NCBI GenBank assembly: GCA_046593925.1
Contig: JBKJQN010000082.1
Span: forward strand, 1-64,000
Direction: 5' to 3'
Length of the DNA stretch: 64,000 bases
Source: JAYVYM01 sp046593925
GTDB lineage: Bacteria; Actinomycetota; Actinomycetes; Mycobacteriales; SCTD01
Made by a program: the position numbers and the translations under genes. This document shows positions 23,888 through 31,803 of this stretch, in pieces. The notes beneath the pieces are model-generated. The model worked only from the letters and a program-made list of their open reading frames with translations. It did not search any database and had not been told where the DNA came from. Within the stretch, counting starts at the first letter, position 1. Each line of letters opens with the position of its first letter.

Positions 23888-24880
23888 CTACTTCGTCAGC
23901 ACCCGCTCGGCGTCGTCGGACCCGTCCTGCGGCTCGTCCGCCTCGTCCGGCGCGGGCTGTCGCAGGCTGAGCACCATGCTCGCCGTCAACACCAGGATGA
24001 TCACGCCGAGGCTGGCGAGCGACGGGATCTCCGGGATGGCGGTGCTGATCGTCTTGTGGGCGGCCTGCAGCACCAGCTTGACGCCGATGAAGGCCAGGAT
24101 GATCGCGAGGCCCTTGGACAGCAGGTGGAACTTCTCCAGCAGGCCGGCCAGCAGGAAGTACAGCGCCCGCAGGCCCAGGATCGCGAACGCGTTGCTGGAG
24201 TAGACGATGAACGGGTCGTTGCTGACCGCCAGGACCGCGGGCACGCTGTCGACGGCGAACACCAGGTCGGCGGCCTCGATGGCGACCACGACCGCGAGCA
24301 GCGGGGTGGCGATGCGCTTGCCCGCCTCCTTGACGAAGAAGTGCGTACCGGCGTACTCGTCCCGGACCGGCACCACCTTGCGGAGCAGGCGGACGGCCAA
24401 GCTCTTGCCGGGGTCATAGCTGTCGTCGTCGTCCTTGAGCAGCTTGTAGGCGCTGTAGAGCAGCACGGCTGCAAAGACGAACAACACCGCGGTGAACTTC
24501 GTGACAATCGCGACGCCGGCCGCCAGGAAGATCCCGCGGAACACCAGCGCGCCGATCACACCGAAGAAAAGCACCCGGTGCTGGTACTCCCGAGGAACCT
24601 TGAAGTAACCGAAGATCAGCGCGAAGACGAACAGGTTGTCCACCGACAGGCTCTTCTCGAGCAGCCAGGCCGTCGTGAACTCCACGCCGGCGTTCGCGCC
24701 GAGGGTGACACCGACGGTGACGGCGAAGACCAGCGACAGCCCCACCCACAGGGCGCTCCACCACGCGGCCTCCTTGAAGCCGATGACGTGGGCGCCGCGG
24801 TGGGCGAGCAGGTCGATCGTGAGCATGACCAGGATGACGGCGGCGAACGCCGCCCAGGCCCAGAGCGGGACGTCGAGCAC
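23888..24880 (-). CDS. TerC/Alx family integral membrane protein
   Basis: This 330-residue protein has about nine transmembrane helices. Both TerC signature motifs are present: EKSLSVDNLFVFALIFGYF near residue 83 and EAADLVFAVDSVPAVLA near 197. The acidic residues are thought to move metal ions, and Alx-type members export manganese. A charged cytosolic loop (KDDDDSYD) lies mid-protein. The 80 bases upstream show no yybP-ykoY riboswitch fold that I can recognise. Confidence 0.92.
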   Translation of the reverse strand: MLDVPLWAWAAFAAVILVMLTIDLLAHRGAHVIGFKEAAWWSALWVGLSLVFAVTVGVTLGANAGVEFTTAWLLEKSLSVDNLFVFALIFGYFKVPREYQHRVLFFGVIGALVFRGIFLAAGVAIVTKFTAVLFVFAAVLLYSAYKLLKDDDDSYDPGKSLAVRLLRKVVPVRDEYAGTHFFVKEAGKRIATPLLAVVVAIEAADLVFAVDSVPAVLAVSNDPFIVYSSNAFAILGLRALYFLLAGLLEKFHLLSKGLAIILAFIGVKLVLQAAHKTISTAIPEIPSLASLGVIILVLTASMVLSLRQPAPDEADEPQDGSDDAERVLTK

Positions 24881-24961
24881 GGGAGTTCTCCTCGGATCAG
24901 CGGGTGTCCCGTTCAGGATGTCCGGTTGACACGGTTCTCACAGGAGCTGTGGCCGGACGAG

Positions 24962-26128
24962 TCAGGTGTCCTGACGTTGCCGGTCGTCGGCAATACCGGG
25001 CCAGCCCAGGGCACGGGCGCCGAGGACGGCGGCGTGCAGGGCGAAACGCTCGGCCGGGTCGGTCGGGTCGACCCCGAGCAGCGCCCGCACCCGGGCGAGC
25101 CGGTAGGTGACGGCCCGCACCGACAGGTGCAGCCGGGCGGCGGTCTGCGTCGCCACCCCGCCCGTGGCGAAGTACGCGTCCAACGTCTCCAGCAGTGGCC
25201 CGGCGCCACCGCGGGCCGCCGCGAGCGGGGCGAGCCGACTGCGGATCAGCTCGTCGACGGCTTCCCTGTCCCGCAGCAGTACGCGGTACACGGCCAGGCC
25301 GGCCGCGTCGACCACCGGACCGGGCAGCCGCAGCCGGTCGGCGAGGGCGAGCGCGTCACGGGCCTGTTCGTACGACGCCCGTACGCCATCCGGACCGACG
25401 TGCGGGCGGCCCAGCGCGCCGCGCCAACCGTCGGGACCGAGCACACCGACGACTCGGTCGCGCACCTGTTCAAGCGCTGCATCATCGGGGGCCGCGAAGA
25501 TGCAGACCAGGTCACCGCCCTTCACGGCGACCAGCACGCCGGCGTCGCCGTACCTGCCCTGCAGGGCACGCTCGAGCCGGCCGAGCAGGGCGGCGGCGCG
25601 GTCGTCCTGGAAGCTGCCGCTCGCCACCAGCACGGCGTGCGGCGCGCCGAGGTCCACGCCGAGGTCGACGGCGCGGCCGAGCACCGCGACGGCCTCGCCG
25701 CGACCGGCCAGCAGCGCGTCGAACACCTCGCGGCGGGCCGACTCCTGGCGCCGCGACAGGTCGCCCCGGGCCAGCTGGAACCCCTCGGCAACCGCAGCCA
25801 CGCCGTCGTCGGCGGCCCGCAGGACCGCCAGTCCGGCGGCCCGCACCTGCTCGGCCGACCCGGTCTGCACGACCGGCAGCTCGCGCCACAGCCGCCAGCT
25901 CGCCGACAGGTACAGGTCGATCAGTGCCCGCAGCGCCACACCCTGCACCGCGGCGGCTGCCCCGCGCTCGGCGTACCGCTCGAGCTCCACGGTCCTGAGC
26001 CGCCGGCCGCTGTCCGCGGCCTGCGTCACCGTCGGCAGGAAGTCCCCGAGCAGGGCGGGGTCAAGACCGCCGGCGTCGTCGGCCGCACCGCGGGCCACCG
26101 CATCCACATCCACGCCGCTGCCGGTCAC
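24962..26128 (-). CDS. PucR family transcriptional regulator
   Basis: This 388-residue regulator has an N-terminal helical domain with RALIDLYLSASWRLWRE, a GGDEF-like middle region (about 170-260) and the C-terminal PucR helix-turn-helix (about 335-380: LDAYFATGGVATQTAARLHL, then VRAVTYRLARV). Such proteins usually control catabolic or purine-use genes; the ligand is unknown. It is divergent from the epoxide-hydrolase-like gene, only 23 bases between the starts, so it may regulate that gene. Confidence 0.9.
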   Translation of the reverse strand: MTGSGVDVDAVARGAADDAGGLDPALLGDFLPTVTQAADSGRRLRTVELERYAERGAAAAVQGVALRALIDLYLSASWRLWRELPVVQTGSAEQVRAAGLAVLRAADDGVAAVAEGFQLARGDLSRRQESARREVFDALLAGRGEAVAVLGRAVDLGVDLGAPHAVLVASGSFQDDRAAALLGRLERALQGRYGDAGVLVAVKGGDLVCIFAAPDDAALEQVRDRVVGVLGPDGWRGALGRPHVGPDGVRASYEQARDALALADRLRLPGPVVDAAGLAVYRVLLRDREAVDELIRSRLAPLAAARGGAGPLLETLDAYFATGGVATQTAARLHLSVRAVTYRLARVRALLGVDPTDPAERFALHAAVLGARALGWPGIADDRQRQDT

Positions 26129-26151
26129 CGGCAGAGACTACGGTCGACGTC

Positions 26152-27019
26152 ATGGAGATCGAGGTCGGCGACCTGGTGTTCGACGCACTCGCCTTCGGGG
26201 ATCCGGACGGCGAGCTCGTCCTGCTGCTGCACGGCTTCCCGCAGAGCGCCCACAGCTGGCGGTACGTCTGGCCCGGGTTGGTCGAGAGTGGCTACCGGGT
26301 GGTCGCCCCGGACCAGCGCGGCTACTCCCCCGGTGCGCGGCCGCTCGACGTGTCGGCGTACGCCATGCCAGAGCTGGTCGGCGACGTGCTGGGGATGCTC
26401 GACGCGCTCGGCGCCTCGAGAGTTCACCTGGTGGGCCACGACTGGGGTGCCGCGGTCGCCTGGCAGCTCGCCGCCCGCCACCCGGACCGGGTGCGCACGC
26501 TGACCGCCGTCTCCGTACCGCACCCGGTGGCGTTCACCGAGGCGCTGGCCTCGGATGAGGACCAGCGGCAGCGCTCGCAGTACATGCGGCTGTTCCAGGT
26601 CGAGGGCAAGGCTGAGCAGGTGCTGCTGCGCGAGGACCGGTCCGGGCTGCGTACCTTCTTCGGCGGCGCCGAGGCCTCCGCCGACGTCGAGCGCTACCTG
26701 GCCGACATGGCTGAGCCGGGGCGACTGACGGCCTGCCTCAACTGGTACCGCGCCGCGAGCCGCAGCTCGGTCGTGGACTTCCCGGCGGTCACGGTCCCGA
26801 CGCTGTACGTCTGGTCCGACGGTGATCTTGCCCTCGGCCGCACCGCCGCCGAAGCCACAGCCAGCCATGTCGACGGGCCCTACCGCTTCGCCGAGCTCCC
26901 GGGGGTCAGTCACTGGATCCCCGAGGAGGCCCCCGACCAGCTCGGGGATCCAGTGACTGACCCCCGAGGAGGCCCCCGACCAGCTCGTCGCGTTGCTGCT
27001 GGAGCACCTGCGCCAGTGA
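26152..27019 (+). pseudogene. Epoxide-hydrolase-like alpha/beta hydrolase, frameshifted at C-terminus
   Basis: This alpha/beta hydrolase has HGFPQSAHSW near residue 27, nucleophile Asp97 in GHDWGAAVAW and the catalytic histidine region PGVSHWIPEE near 253, all typical of epoxide hydrolases. The expected end is EEAPDQLVALLLEHLRQ and a TGA at 27017. Just after EEAPDQL a 43-base insertion (26945-26987) shifts the frame, so the literal frame runs to 27381 through unrelated sequence. All catalytic residues precede the shift, so the protein may still fold with an altered tail, or the shift may be an assembly error. It is divergent from PucR. Confidence 0.85.
26901..26987. repeat. 25-bp perfect inverted repeat with duplicated 24-bp flank
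   Basis: Bases 26901-26925 are repeated in perfect reverse complement at 26941-26965 around a 15-base spacer. The block 26921-26944 recurs directly at 26964-26987, 43 bases on. Together they show a strand switch out and back: copying 25 bases from the opposite strand, then resuming. It frameshifts the hydrolase gene. Confidence 0.9.
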
Positions 27020-27381
27020 TCGCCAGCGTCGCCGCGGTCCGGCCCGGGGCCCGGCTGCACCAGGTGCCCGGGCCACCCGACGAGCTCGTCGTACACGGCG
27101 GCAACGAGGTGTTCCGACTGCCGCGCCCGCTGCGCGGGACCACCTGCTGCTGGCCGTACGCGTGCTACCCCGGCTGCGGTCGCTGCTTGCCGGTGGCGCT
27201 GCCCGCGCCCCGGCTGGTGGGCGTGCTGGCCGACGGCGAGACACCATTCACCGGAGAGCCGAGCCTGCCGGGGGGTGCCGGCCACCGGGAACCTCTCGCC
27301 GATCGCCGCCGGGCTGGTCGCGGCGCTCGGGCTGCCGAAGTGGCCGGTCTGGACCCTGCACTGCGGTCGGCGCTCGACTAG
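27020..27381 (+). pseudogene. Decayed aminoglycoside-phosphotransferase-like gene
   Basis: Several frames must be joined to read the N-terminal lobe of a phosphotransferase: PDELVVHGGNEVFRLPR from about 27075, then RDHLLLAVRVLPRLRSLL in another frame, then PVALPAPRLVGVLADGETPF back in the first, then LSPIAAGLVAALG in a third. This order (NEVFRLPR, helix, PAP, IAAGL) fits APH-family kinases. The catalytic HGD loop is absent, so the gene is dead. It ends where the nuclease-fold gene begins. Confidence 0.6.
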
Positions 27382-27390
27382 CGTCCGGGC

Positions 27391-28155
27391 GTGCGCCTGG
27401 CGACCTGGAACGTGCTGAACGGCACGTCGCTGACCGACGGCATCGTTGACGCAGCGCGGCTGCAGCGCGCCGCGAAGGCACTGTCGGCGGACGTCCTCGG
27501 GCTGCAGGAGGTCGACCGGGGCCAGCCCCGCTCGCACGGGCTCGACCTCGTTGCCGAGGTCGGCGAGGGCACCGGCGCCGCTGCATGGCGCTTCGTCCCG
27601 GCGCTGATCGGCACCCCCGGCGGCTCGTGGCGGGCTGCGCACGCCGGCGACGAGGCGGCCGAGGCGGTGGCGTACGGCGTCGGGCTGGTCTCGGCGCACC
27701 CGGTGGTGTCCTGGCACGTGCTGCGGCTGGCGCCGGCCCGGGTCCGCTCGCCGATCGTGCTACCCGGGAGCCGGCAGGTGATCTGGCTGCAGGACGAGCC
27801 GCGGGTCGCGGTCGCAGCGGTGATCGACGGACCGTACGGCGTGATGACCGTTGCCTCGACGCACCTGTCGTTCGTCCCGGTCTGGAACGCCATCCAGCTG
27901 CGCCGACTGACCCGCTGGCTCGGGCGGTTGCCCGCCCCGCAGGTGCTGCTCGGTGACCTCAACATGCCAGCGTTCGCGGCCGGCCCCGTGTCGGGCTGGC
28001 GGGTGCTCGGCAGGCAGCCGACCTACCCTTCGCCGGAGCCCAAGGTGCAACTGGACCACGTCCTCGGCGCGGGCTCCCTGCCGCCGGTGCGGTCTGTCGA
28101 GACGCCTGCTCTGGACGTGTCAGACCACCGGCCGCTCGTGGTCGAGCTGCACTAG
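27391..28155 (+). CDS. Endonuclease/exonuclease/phosphatase family protein
   Basis: This 254-residue protein has the metal-dependent EEP fold: TWNVLNG near residue 5, the Mg-binding glutamate in VLGLQEVDRG near 35-45, STHLSFVP near 155, LGDLNMPAF near 188 and the catalytic SDHRPLVVEL at the end. Substrates of the family range from DNA to phospholipids and phosphoinositides, and none can be assigned here. There is no signal peptide, so a cytosolic role is likely. Confidence 0.9.
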   Translation: MRLATWNVLNGTSLTDGIVDAARLQRAAKALSADVLGLQEVDRGQPRSHGLDLVAEVGEGTGAAAWRFVPALIGTPGGSWRAAHAGDEAAEAVAYGVGLVSAHPVVSWHVLRLAPARVRSPIVLPGSRQVIWLQDEPRVAVAAVIDGPYGVMTVASTHLSFVPVWNAIQLRRLTRWLGRLPAPQVLLGDLNMPAFAAGPVSGWRVLGRQPTYPSPEPKVQLDHVLGAGSLPPVRSVETPALDVSDHRPLVVELH

Positions 28156-28197
28156 TCGACATGAGCACGGGGTCGAGTACCCCCGGGCGCCGCTAGC

Positions 28198-28872
28198 GTG
28201 CCGGTCGTGGAGACCAGGGTTGCGCGCGGGGACGATGCCGCCGCGGCGCTCGAGGTGTGGCGGGCGTCGCTGGCCGCAGCCGGTTCGCGCCCCTCGGCGT
28301 CCCGTACCGCGGATGTGGCTGGCCGGCTCGGTGCCGGGGACGCCCTGCTGGTCGTGGCGATCGACGAGGAGCAGCTGCGGGGCTTCGCGCTCGGCGGCTG
28401 GGTGCCTTCCGGCGACGGCTTCGTCCTGGGGGTGCTGCGACTGGTCGACCTGGTCGTGCACCATGCCGTACGGCGGCAGGGCATTGGCAGCAACCTCGCC
28501 GAGGCCCTCGCCGACGCCGGCTGGGCCCGCGGGGCACGTCGGCTGGTCGCCACGACCGGTGATCCGGACGCCAGGGCGTTCCTGTCGGCGTGCGGACTCG
28601 AGCCGGACGTCATGGGCCCGCCCGACGAGCTCGTCGGCGAGCTCGAGGCGCCGGTGCGTGAGGTGCTGCTGCGCGAGGACGGCGTACGGCTGGGTCAGCT
28701 GCTCAAGCTCGCGGGCCTGGTCGAGACCGGCGCCGAGGCCAAGGCGCTGCTCGCGGCGGGCGGCGTCGAGGTCGACGGTCAGCTCGAGGTGCGCCGCGGC
28801 CGGCAGCTGCAGGGCGGCGAGGTCGTCGCCGCCCGGGACCAGACCGTCCGGGTCGTCCTGCCGACCAGCTGA
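28198..28872 (+). CDS. GNAT acetyltransferase fused to an S4 RNA-binding domain
   Basis: The 224-residue protein has two domains. Residues about 1-140 are a GNAT fold with the acetyl-CoA loop VRRQGIGSNLAEAL near 91-104 and a C-terminal ARAFLSACGLEPD. Residues about 155-222 are an S4-like domain (VRLGQLLKLAGLVETGAEAK, then VEVDGQLEVRRGRQLQGGEVV), like the free-standing YbcJ/YaaA-type S4 proteins. The frame is continuous with no stop between, and both domains look intact. A GNAT-S4 fusion suggests acetylation of an RNA-bound or ribosomal target; this is inference. GTG at 28198 or 28207 could be the start. Confidence 0.82.
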   Translation: MPVVETRVARGDDAAAALEVWRASLAAAGSRPSASRTADVAGRLGAGDALLVVAIDEEQLRGFALGGWVPSGDGFVLGVLRLVDLVVHHAVRRQGIGSNLAEALADAGWARGARRLVATTGDPDARAFLSACGLEPDVMGPPDELVGELEAPVREVLLREDGVRLGQLLKLAGLVETGAEAKALLAAGGVEVDGQLEVRRGRQLQGGEVVAARDQTVRVVLPTS

Positions 28873-29024
28873 GGTACCGCTCGGCTGGGGCTCTTCCTGC
28901 AGGAACGAGCGGATCTGGGTGCTGACAATCTGACAGGGAGCCGGATCAGCGGTCCTCCGCCAGTTCCCGCCGCGACCCGGACGGACCGGACTGGCGGCAC
29001 GTCAGCCCAGACCGGGACGCCTGC

Positions 29025-29096
29025 CGGGCGGGCCGGTCACCGCCACCCGAGCGGTCCCGTCACCGTCCGGCCGAGCGGGCCGGTCATCGTCCGGCC
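29025..29096. repeat. Three tandem 24-bp repeats at a stop codon
   Basis: Three 24-base copies (29025-29048, 29049-29072, 29073-29096) share GAGCGG(G/T)CC(G/C)GTCA(C/T)CGTCCGGCC with a few differences, the first copy being most diverged. The minus-strand stop of the thermonuclease gene is the TCA within the third copy. Each copy carries the same TCA in the same frame, so the repeat can shrink or grow without changing the protein. Confidence 0.65.
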
Positions 29097-29741
29097 TCGG
29101 GGCAGGCGGCCCATAGCCCTGCCCGCTCCCGCTTGGCCGCCGCAAACGCCCCGTCCAGCTCCCCGGCCAGACCGGGGTTCTCGTGCCGGTACTGTCCGAG
29201 GTAGCGGTCGTCGGCGTAGCCGCCACGGGCCAGCGACACGTTCAGGTCGGTGCCGTCCGCCGTCGTGACCAGCGAGACCGCCCGGCCATACCGGTCCTTC
29301 GCGTACACCAGGGCCCGAAAGCCCGACGCCACCAGCTCCTTGCGCCGGGCGGTGGCCTGCGGGCCGTAGCACTCGTTGACCTCCGGCGTGTTGACCAGTC
29401 CCAGCCGGTACTCCCGCCCGGCGGTGTCCCGCCAGGAGTCGCCGTCACCCCCGGCGGCCGGGCGCAGCAGCGGACCAGCGACGGCGGTGCTTACCGGGCC
29501 CGCCGTCGCAGCGGCGGTACCCGCGGGCGGCGACCCGGCGCGCGCGGCGGTAGCAGGTGCCGACCCCGTCCCGGTGCAGGCCGACAACGTGATGATGGCG
29601 ACGGCTACCCGCACCCGGCTGACCAGGACCCGGCTGCGCCGAGCGGGAACGGCAGCCCGGCGGGCGCCGGACAGAGCTGGCGGGATCACGGGGAGCGTGT
29701 CGACAGTCCGCCGAGCGGACTGGAGGCTGCGGTTGACCACG
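29084..29741 (-). CDS. Thermonuclease (SNase) family lipoprotein
   Basis: The C-terminal 110 residues form a staphylococcal-nuclease fold: EYRLGLVNTPEVNECYGPQA, then FRALVYAKDRYGRAVSLV with the conserved DRYGR, then LNVSLARGGYAD. A hydrophobic stretch ending in TLSAC is a lipobox, so the mature protein is probably anchored outside the membrane through that cysteine. The GTG at 29741 lies right behind the ABC-exporter stop but gives an over-long n-region; GTG at 29689 is an alternative. The metal-binding aspartate is replaced or shifted, so activity is not certain. Confidence 0.78.
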
Positions 29742-29744
29742 AGG

Positions 29745-31628
29745 TCATACGAGCAGCTGGCGGGCGGCCAGGTCGCGGTAGAGCGCGGAACTGAGGACCA
29801 GCTCATCGTGCGTTCCGGTGGCCACGACAGCGCCTTCGTCCAGCACGACGATCCGGTCGGCGTCGACCACCGTGGACAGCCGGTGCGCAATCACCAGGAC
29901 CGTGGTGTCCGGACCGATCGCCGCCACCGCTCGGGACAGCGCCTCCTCGTTGCGAGCGTCCAACGACGCCGTCGGCTCGTCGAGCAGAAGCAGGGCAGGG
30001 CGCGACAGCAGCGCGCGGGCAATGGCCAGGCGCTGCCGCTGACCACCGGACAGCAGGATCCCGTCATCACCGACCTGCGCCCCGAGACCGGCCGGGCTGC
30101 GCGTGACGAGCTCGCTCAGATTCACCTGGGCCAGCACGTCGAGGAGCCGGTCGTCGTCGGCGTCCGGAGCCCCGAGCAGCAGGTTGTCGCGCAGGGTGCC
30201 GGCCAGGGCCGGGGCGTCCTGCTCGACGTAGGCCATCCGGGCGCGCAGCGCATCGCGGGCGAGGTCGCGCACGTCGTGCCCGCCGACGTACACCGTCCCG
30301 TTGTCGACGTCGTAGAACCGCTCGACGAGCGCCAGGACGGTGGACTTGCCGGCGCCGGATGGCCCGACCAGCGCCGTACGCCGACCCGCTGGCGCCGTGA
30401 AGCTGACGCCGGCGAGAACCTGGGTGCCCGCGTCACCCGGGTAGGCGAAGCGCACGTCGCTGAACGCGACCTCGACCGGCTGGTCGCCAAGCGCTGCTGG
30501 CAACCCGCGGTCGCCGGCCGTCTCCTCCGGCAGCGCCAGCACCTCCTCGATCCGCGCGAGCGCGCCCAACCCGGTCTGGATGGCGGTGAGTGCCGCGATG
30601 CCCTGCGCCAGCGGCTGTACCAGCAGGAACAGCAGCAGCACGAAGGCCACCAGGTCGGCCACCGTGATCGTGCCGGCGGCGACCCGGGCGCCGCCGACCC
30701 CCAGCACCGCCAGGAAGGCGCCCTGGACGGCGATGGCTGCCAGCGGACCCAGCACGGCCTGCAGCCGGGCGAGCCGCAGCCCTGCCCGGAAGGCCTCCCG
30801 AGCGGACAGGTCGACCGCTGCCGCTTCCCGCTGTTCCGCGCGGGCAGCCCGGATCGTGCGCACCCCGGAAAGTGCCCGCTCCACCCCGGCGGTCATCGTG
30901 CCCACCGCCGTCTGCGCGGCCAGCGAGGCCGAGCGCACCCGGCGCACCACGGCGATCGCGCCCGAGAAGCCGATGGCCACGGCCAGCACGGTGATCCCCA
31001 GCAGCATCCGGTCGACGACCGCCATGGCGACCAGGGAGCCCACGGCGATGACCACCCCGGACACCAGGTCCACCAGGCCGGAGGTGACGACCGTACGGAG
31101 CAGCGTGGTGTCGGCGCCCACCCGTGAGATGAGGTCGCCTGCGCGCCGCCGGTCCAGCTCGGCGACCGGCAGTCGCAGCAGGCGCCGTACCAGTAGCGTC
31201 CGGGTGCCCAGAACCACCGCTTCCCCGGTGCGCTGCAGCAGGTAGCTCTGGATACCGGACAGCACTGCGGCGACGATCAGCGCAGCCACCAGCAGCGTGA
31301 CCGCCCCGCGCAACGGCTGGGTCCGCTGGATGTCCTGGATGACCCGTCGCACCAGGAGCGGCTGGGCCAGCGCGGCCGCCGCATTGGCAGCGGCGAGCAT
31401 TCCGGCGCACGCGAGCGCGGCCCGGTGCGCCCGGAGCAACGTCCAGAGCGTGCCCAGCGGAGCCCGCAGCACGGCGTCGGTGCCGTCAGGGTCGGTGGCG
31501 TGACCGCGAGCAATCACGCCCACGGCAGCCGCTTCGCCGCCGGCGTGGGTGGCGTCGGGCGGGTCGGTGCCGTCCGCCGGGCTCACGACGTCGGCGGGGC
31601 TGCTCCAGCGGTCCTGCCTCGGCTGCAT
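29745..31628 (-). CDS. ABC transporter, fused membrane and ATPase domains
   Basis: This roughly 627-residue half-transporter of the exporter type (ABCB/MsbA-like) has six transmembrane helices (about residues 75-350) and then the ATPase domain. That domain has Walker A VGPSGAGKST, signature LSGGQRQRLAIA, Walker B ALLLLDEPTASLD and the switch histidine in VIAHRLSTV. It probably forms a homodimer, since no partner half-transporter is adjacent. The start is uncertain; ATG at 31628 is used because the open frame upstream runs into adnB. Substrate is unknown. The thermonuclease lipoprotein gene follows within four bases. Confidence 0.9.
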   Translation of the reverse strand: MQPRQDRWSSPADVVSPADGTDPPDATHAGGEAAAVGVIARGHATDPDGTDAVLRAPLGTLWTLLRAHRAALACAGMLAAANAAAALAQPLLVRRVIQDIQRTQPLRGAVTLLVAALIVAAVLSGIQSYLLQRTGEAVVLGTRTLLVRRLLRLPVAELDRRRAGDLISRVGADTTLLRTVVTSGLVDLVSGVVIAVGSLVAMAVVDRMLLGITVLAVAIGFSGAIAVVRRVRSASLAAQTAVGTMTAGVERALSGVRTIRAARAEQREAAAVDLSAREAFRAGLRLARLQAVLGPLAAIAVQGAFLAVLGVGGARVAAGTITVADLVAFVLLLFLLVQPLAQGIAALTAIQTGLGALARIEEVLALPEETAGDRGLPAALGDQPVEVAFSDVRFAYPGDAGTQVLAGVSFTAPAGRRTALVGPSGAGKSTVLALVERFYDVDNGTVYVGGHDVRDLARDALRARMAYVEQDAPALAGTLRDNLLLGAPDADDDRLLDVLAQVNLSELVTRSPAGLGAQVGDDGILLSGGQRQRLAIARALLSRPALLLLDEPTASLDARNEEALSRAVAAIGPDTTVLVIAHRLSTVVDADRIVVLDEGAVVATGTHDELVLSSALYRDLAARQLLV

Positions 31629-31803
31629 CACCCACCCATCGTCGGGGTCGCGCTGCTGGCGCACCACCTCATCGGACACCGCCTGCCGTACCGGATCCGG
31701 CACGGGGTCGCCCGACGGGCGCAGCAGCAGGACGCGCCGGGGGGCTGGCTGCCCGGGTGTGGCCGGCCGGGAGCACCGGAACACCGGGAGCGGCGGATGG
31801 CGC

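Noticed and set aside
24881..24961. Possible manganese (yybP-ykoY) riboswitch before terC
   Set aside because: The gap is only about 80 bases and shows no recognisable riboswitch core or paired stems.
23357..26503. A 1,048-codon plus-strand open frame over AidB, TerC and PucR
   Set aside because: It crosses three well-supported minus-strand genes and has antisense composition.
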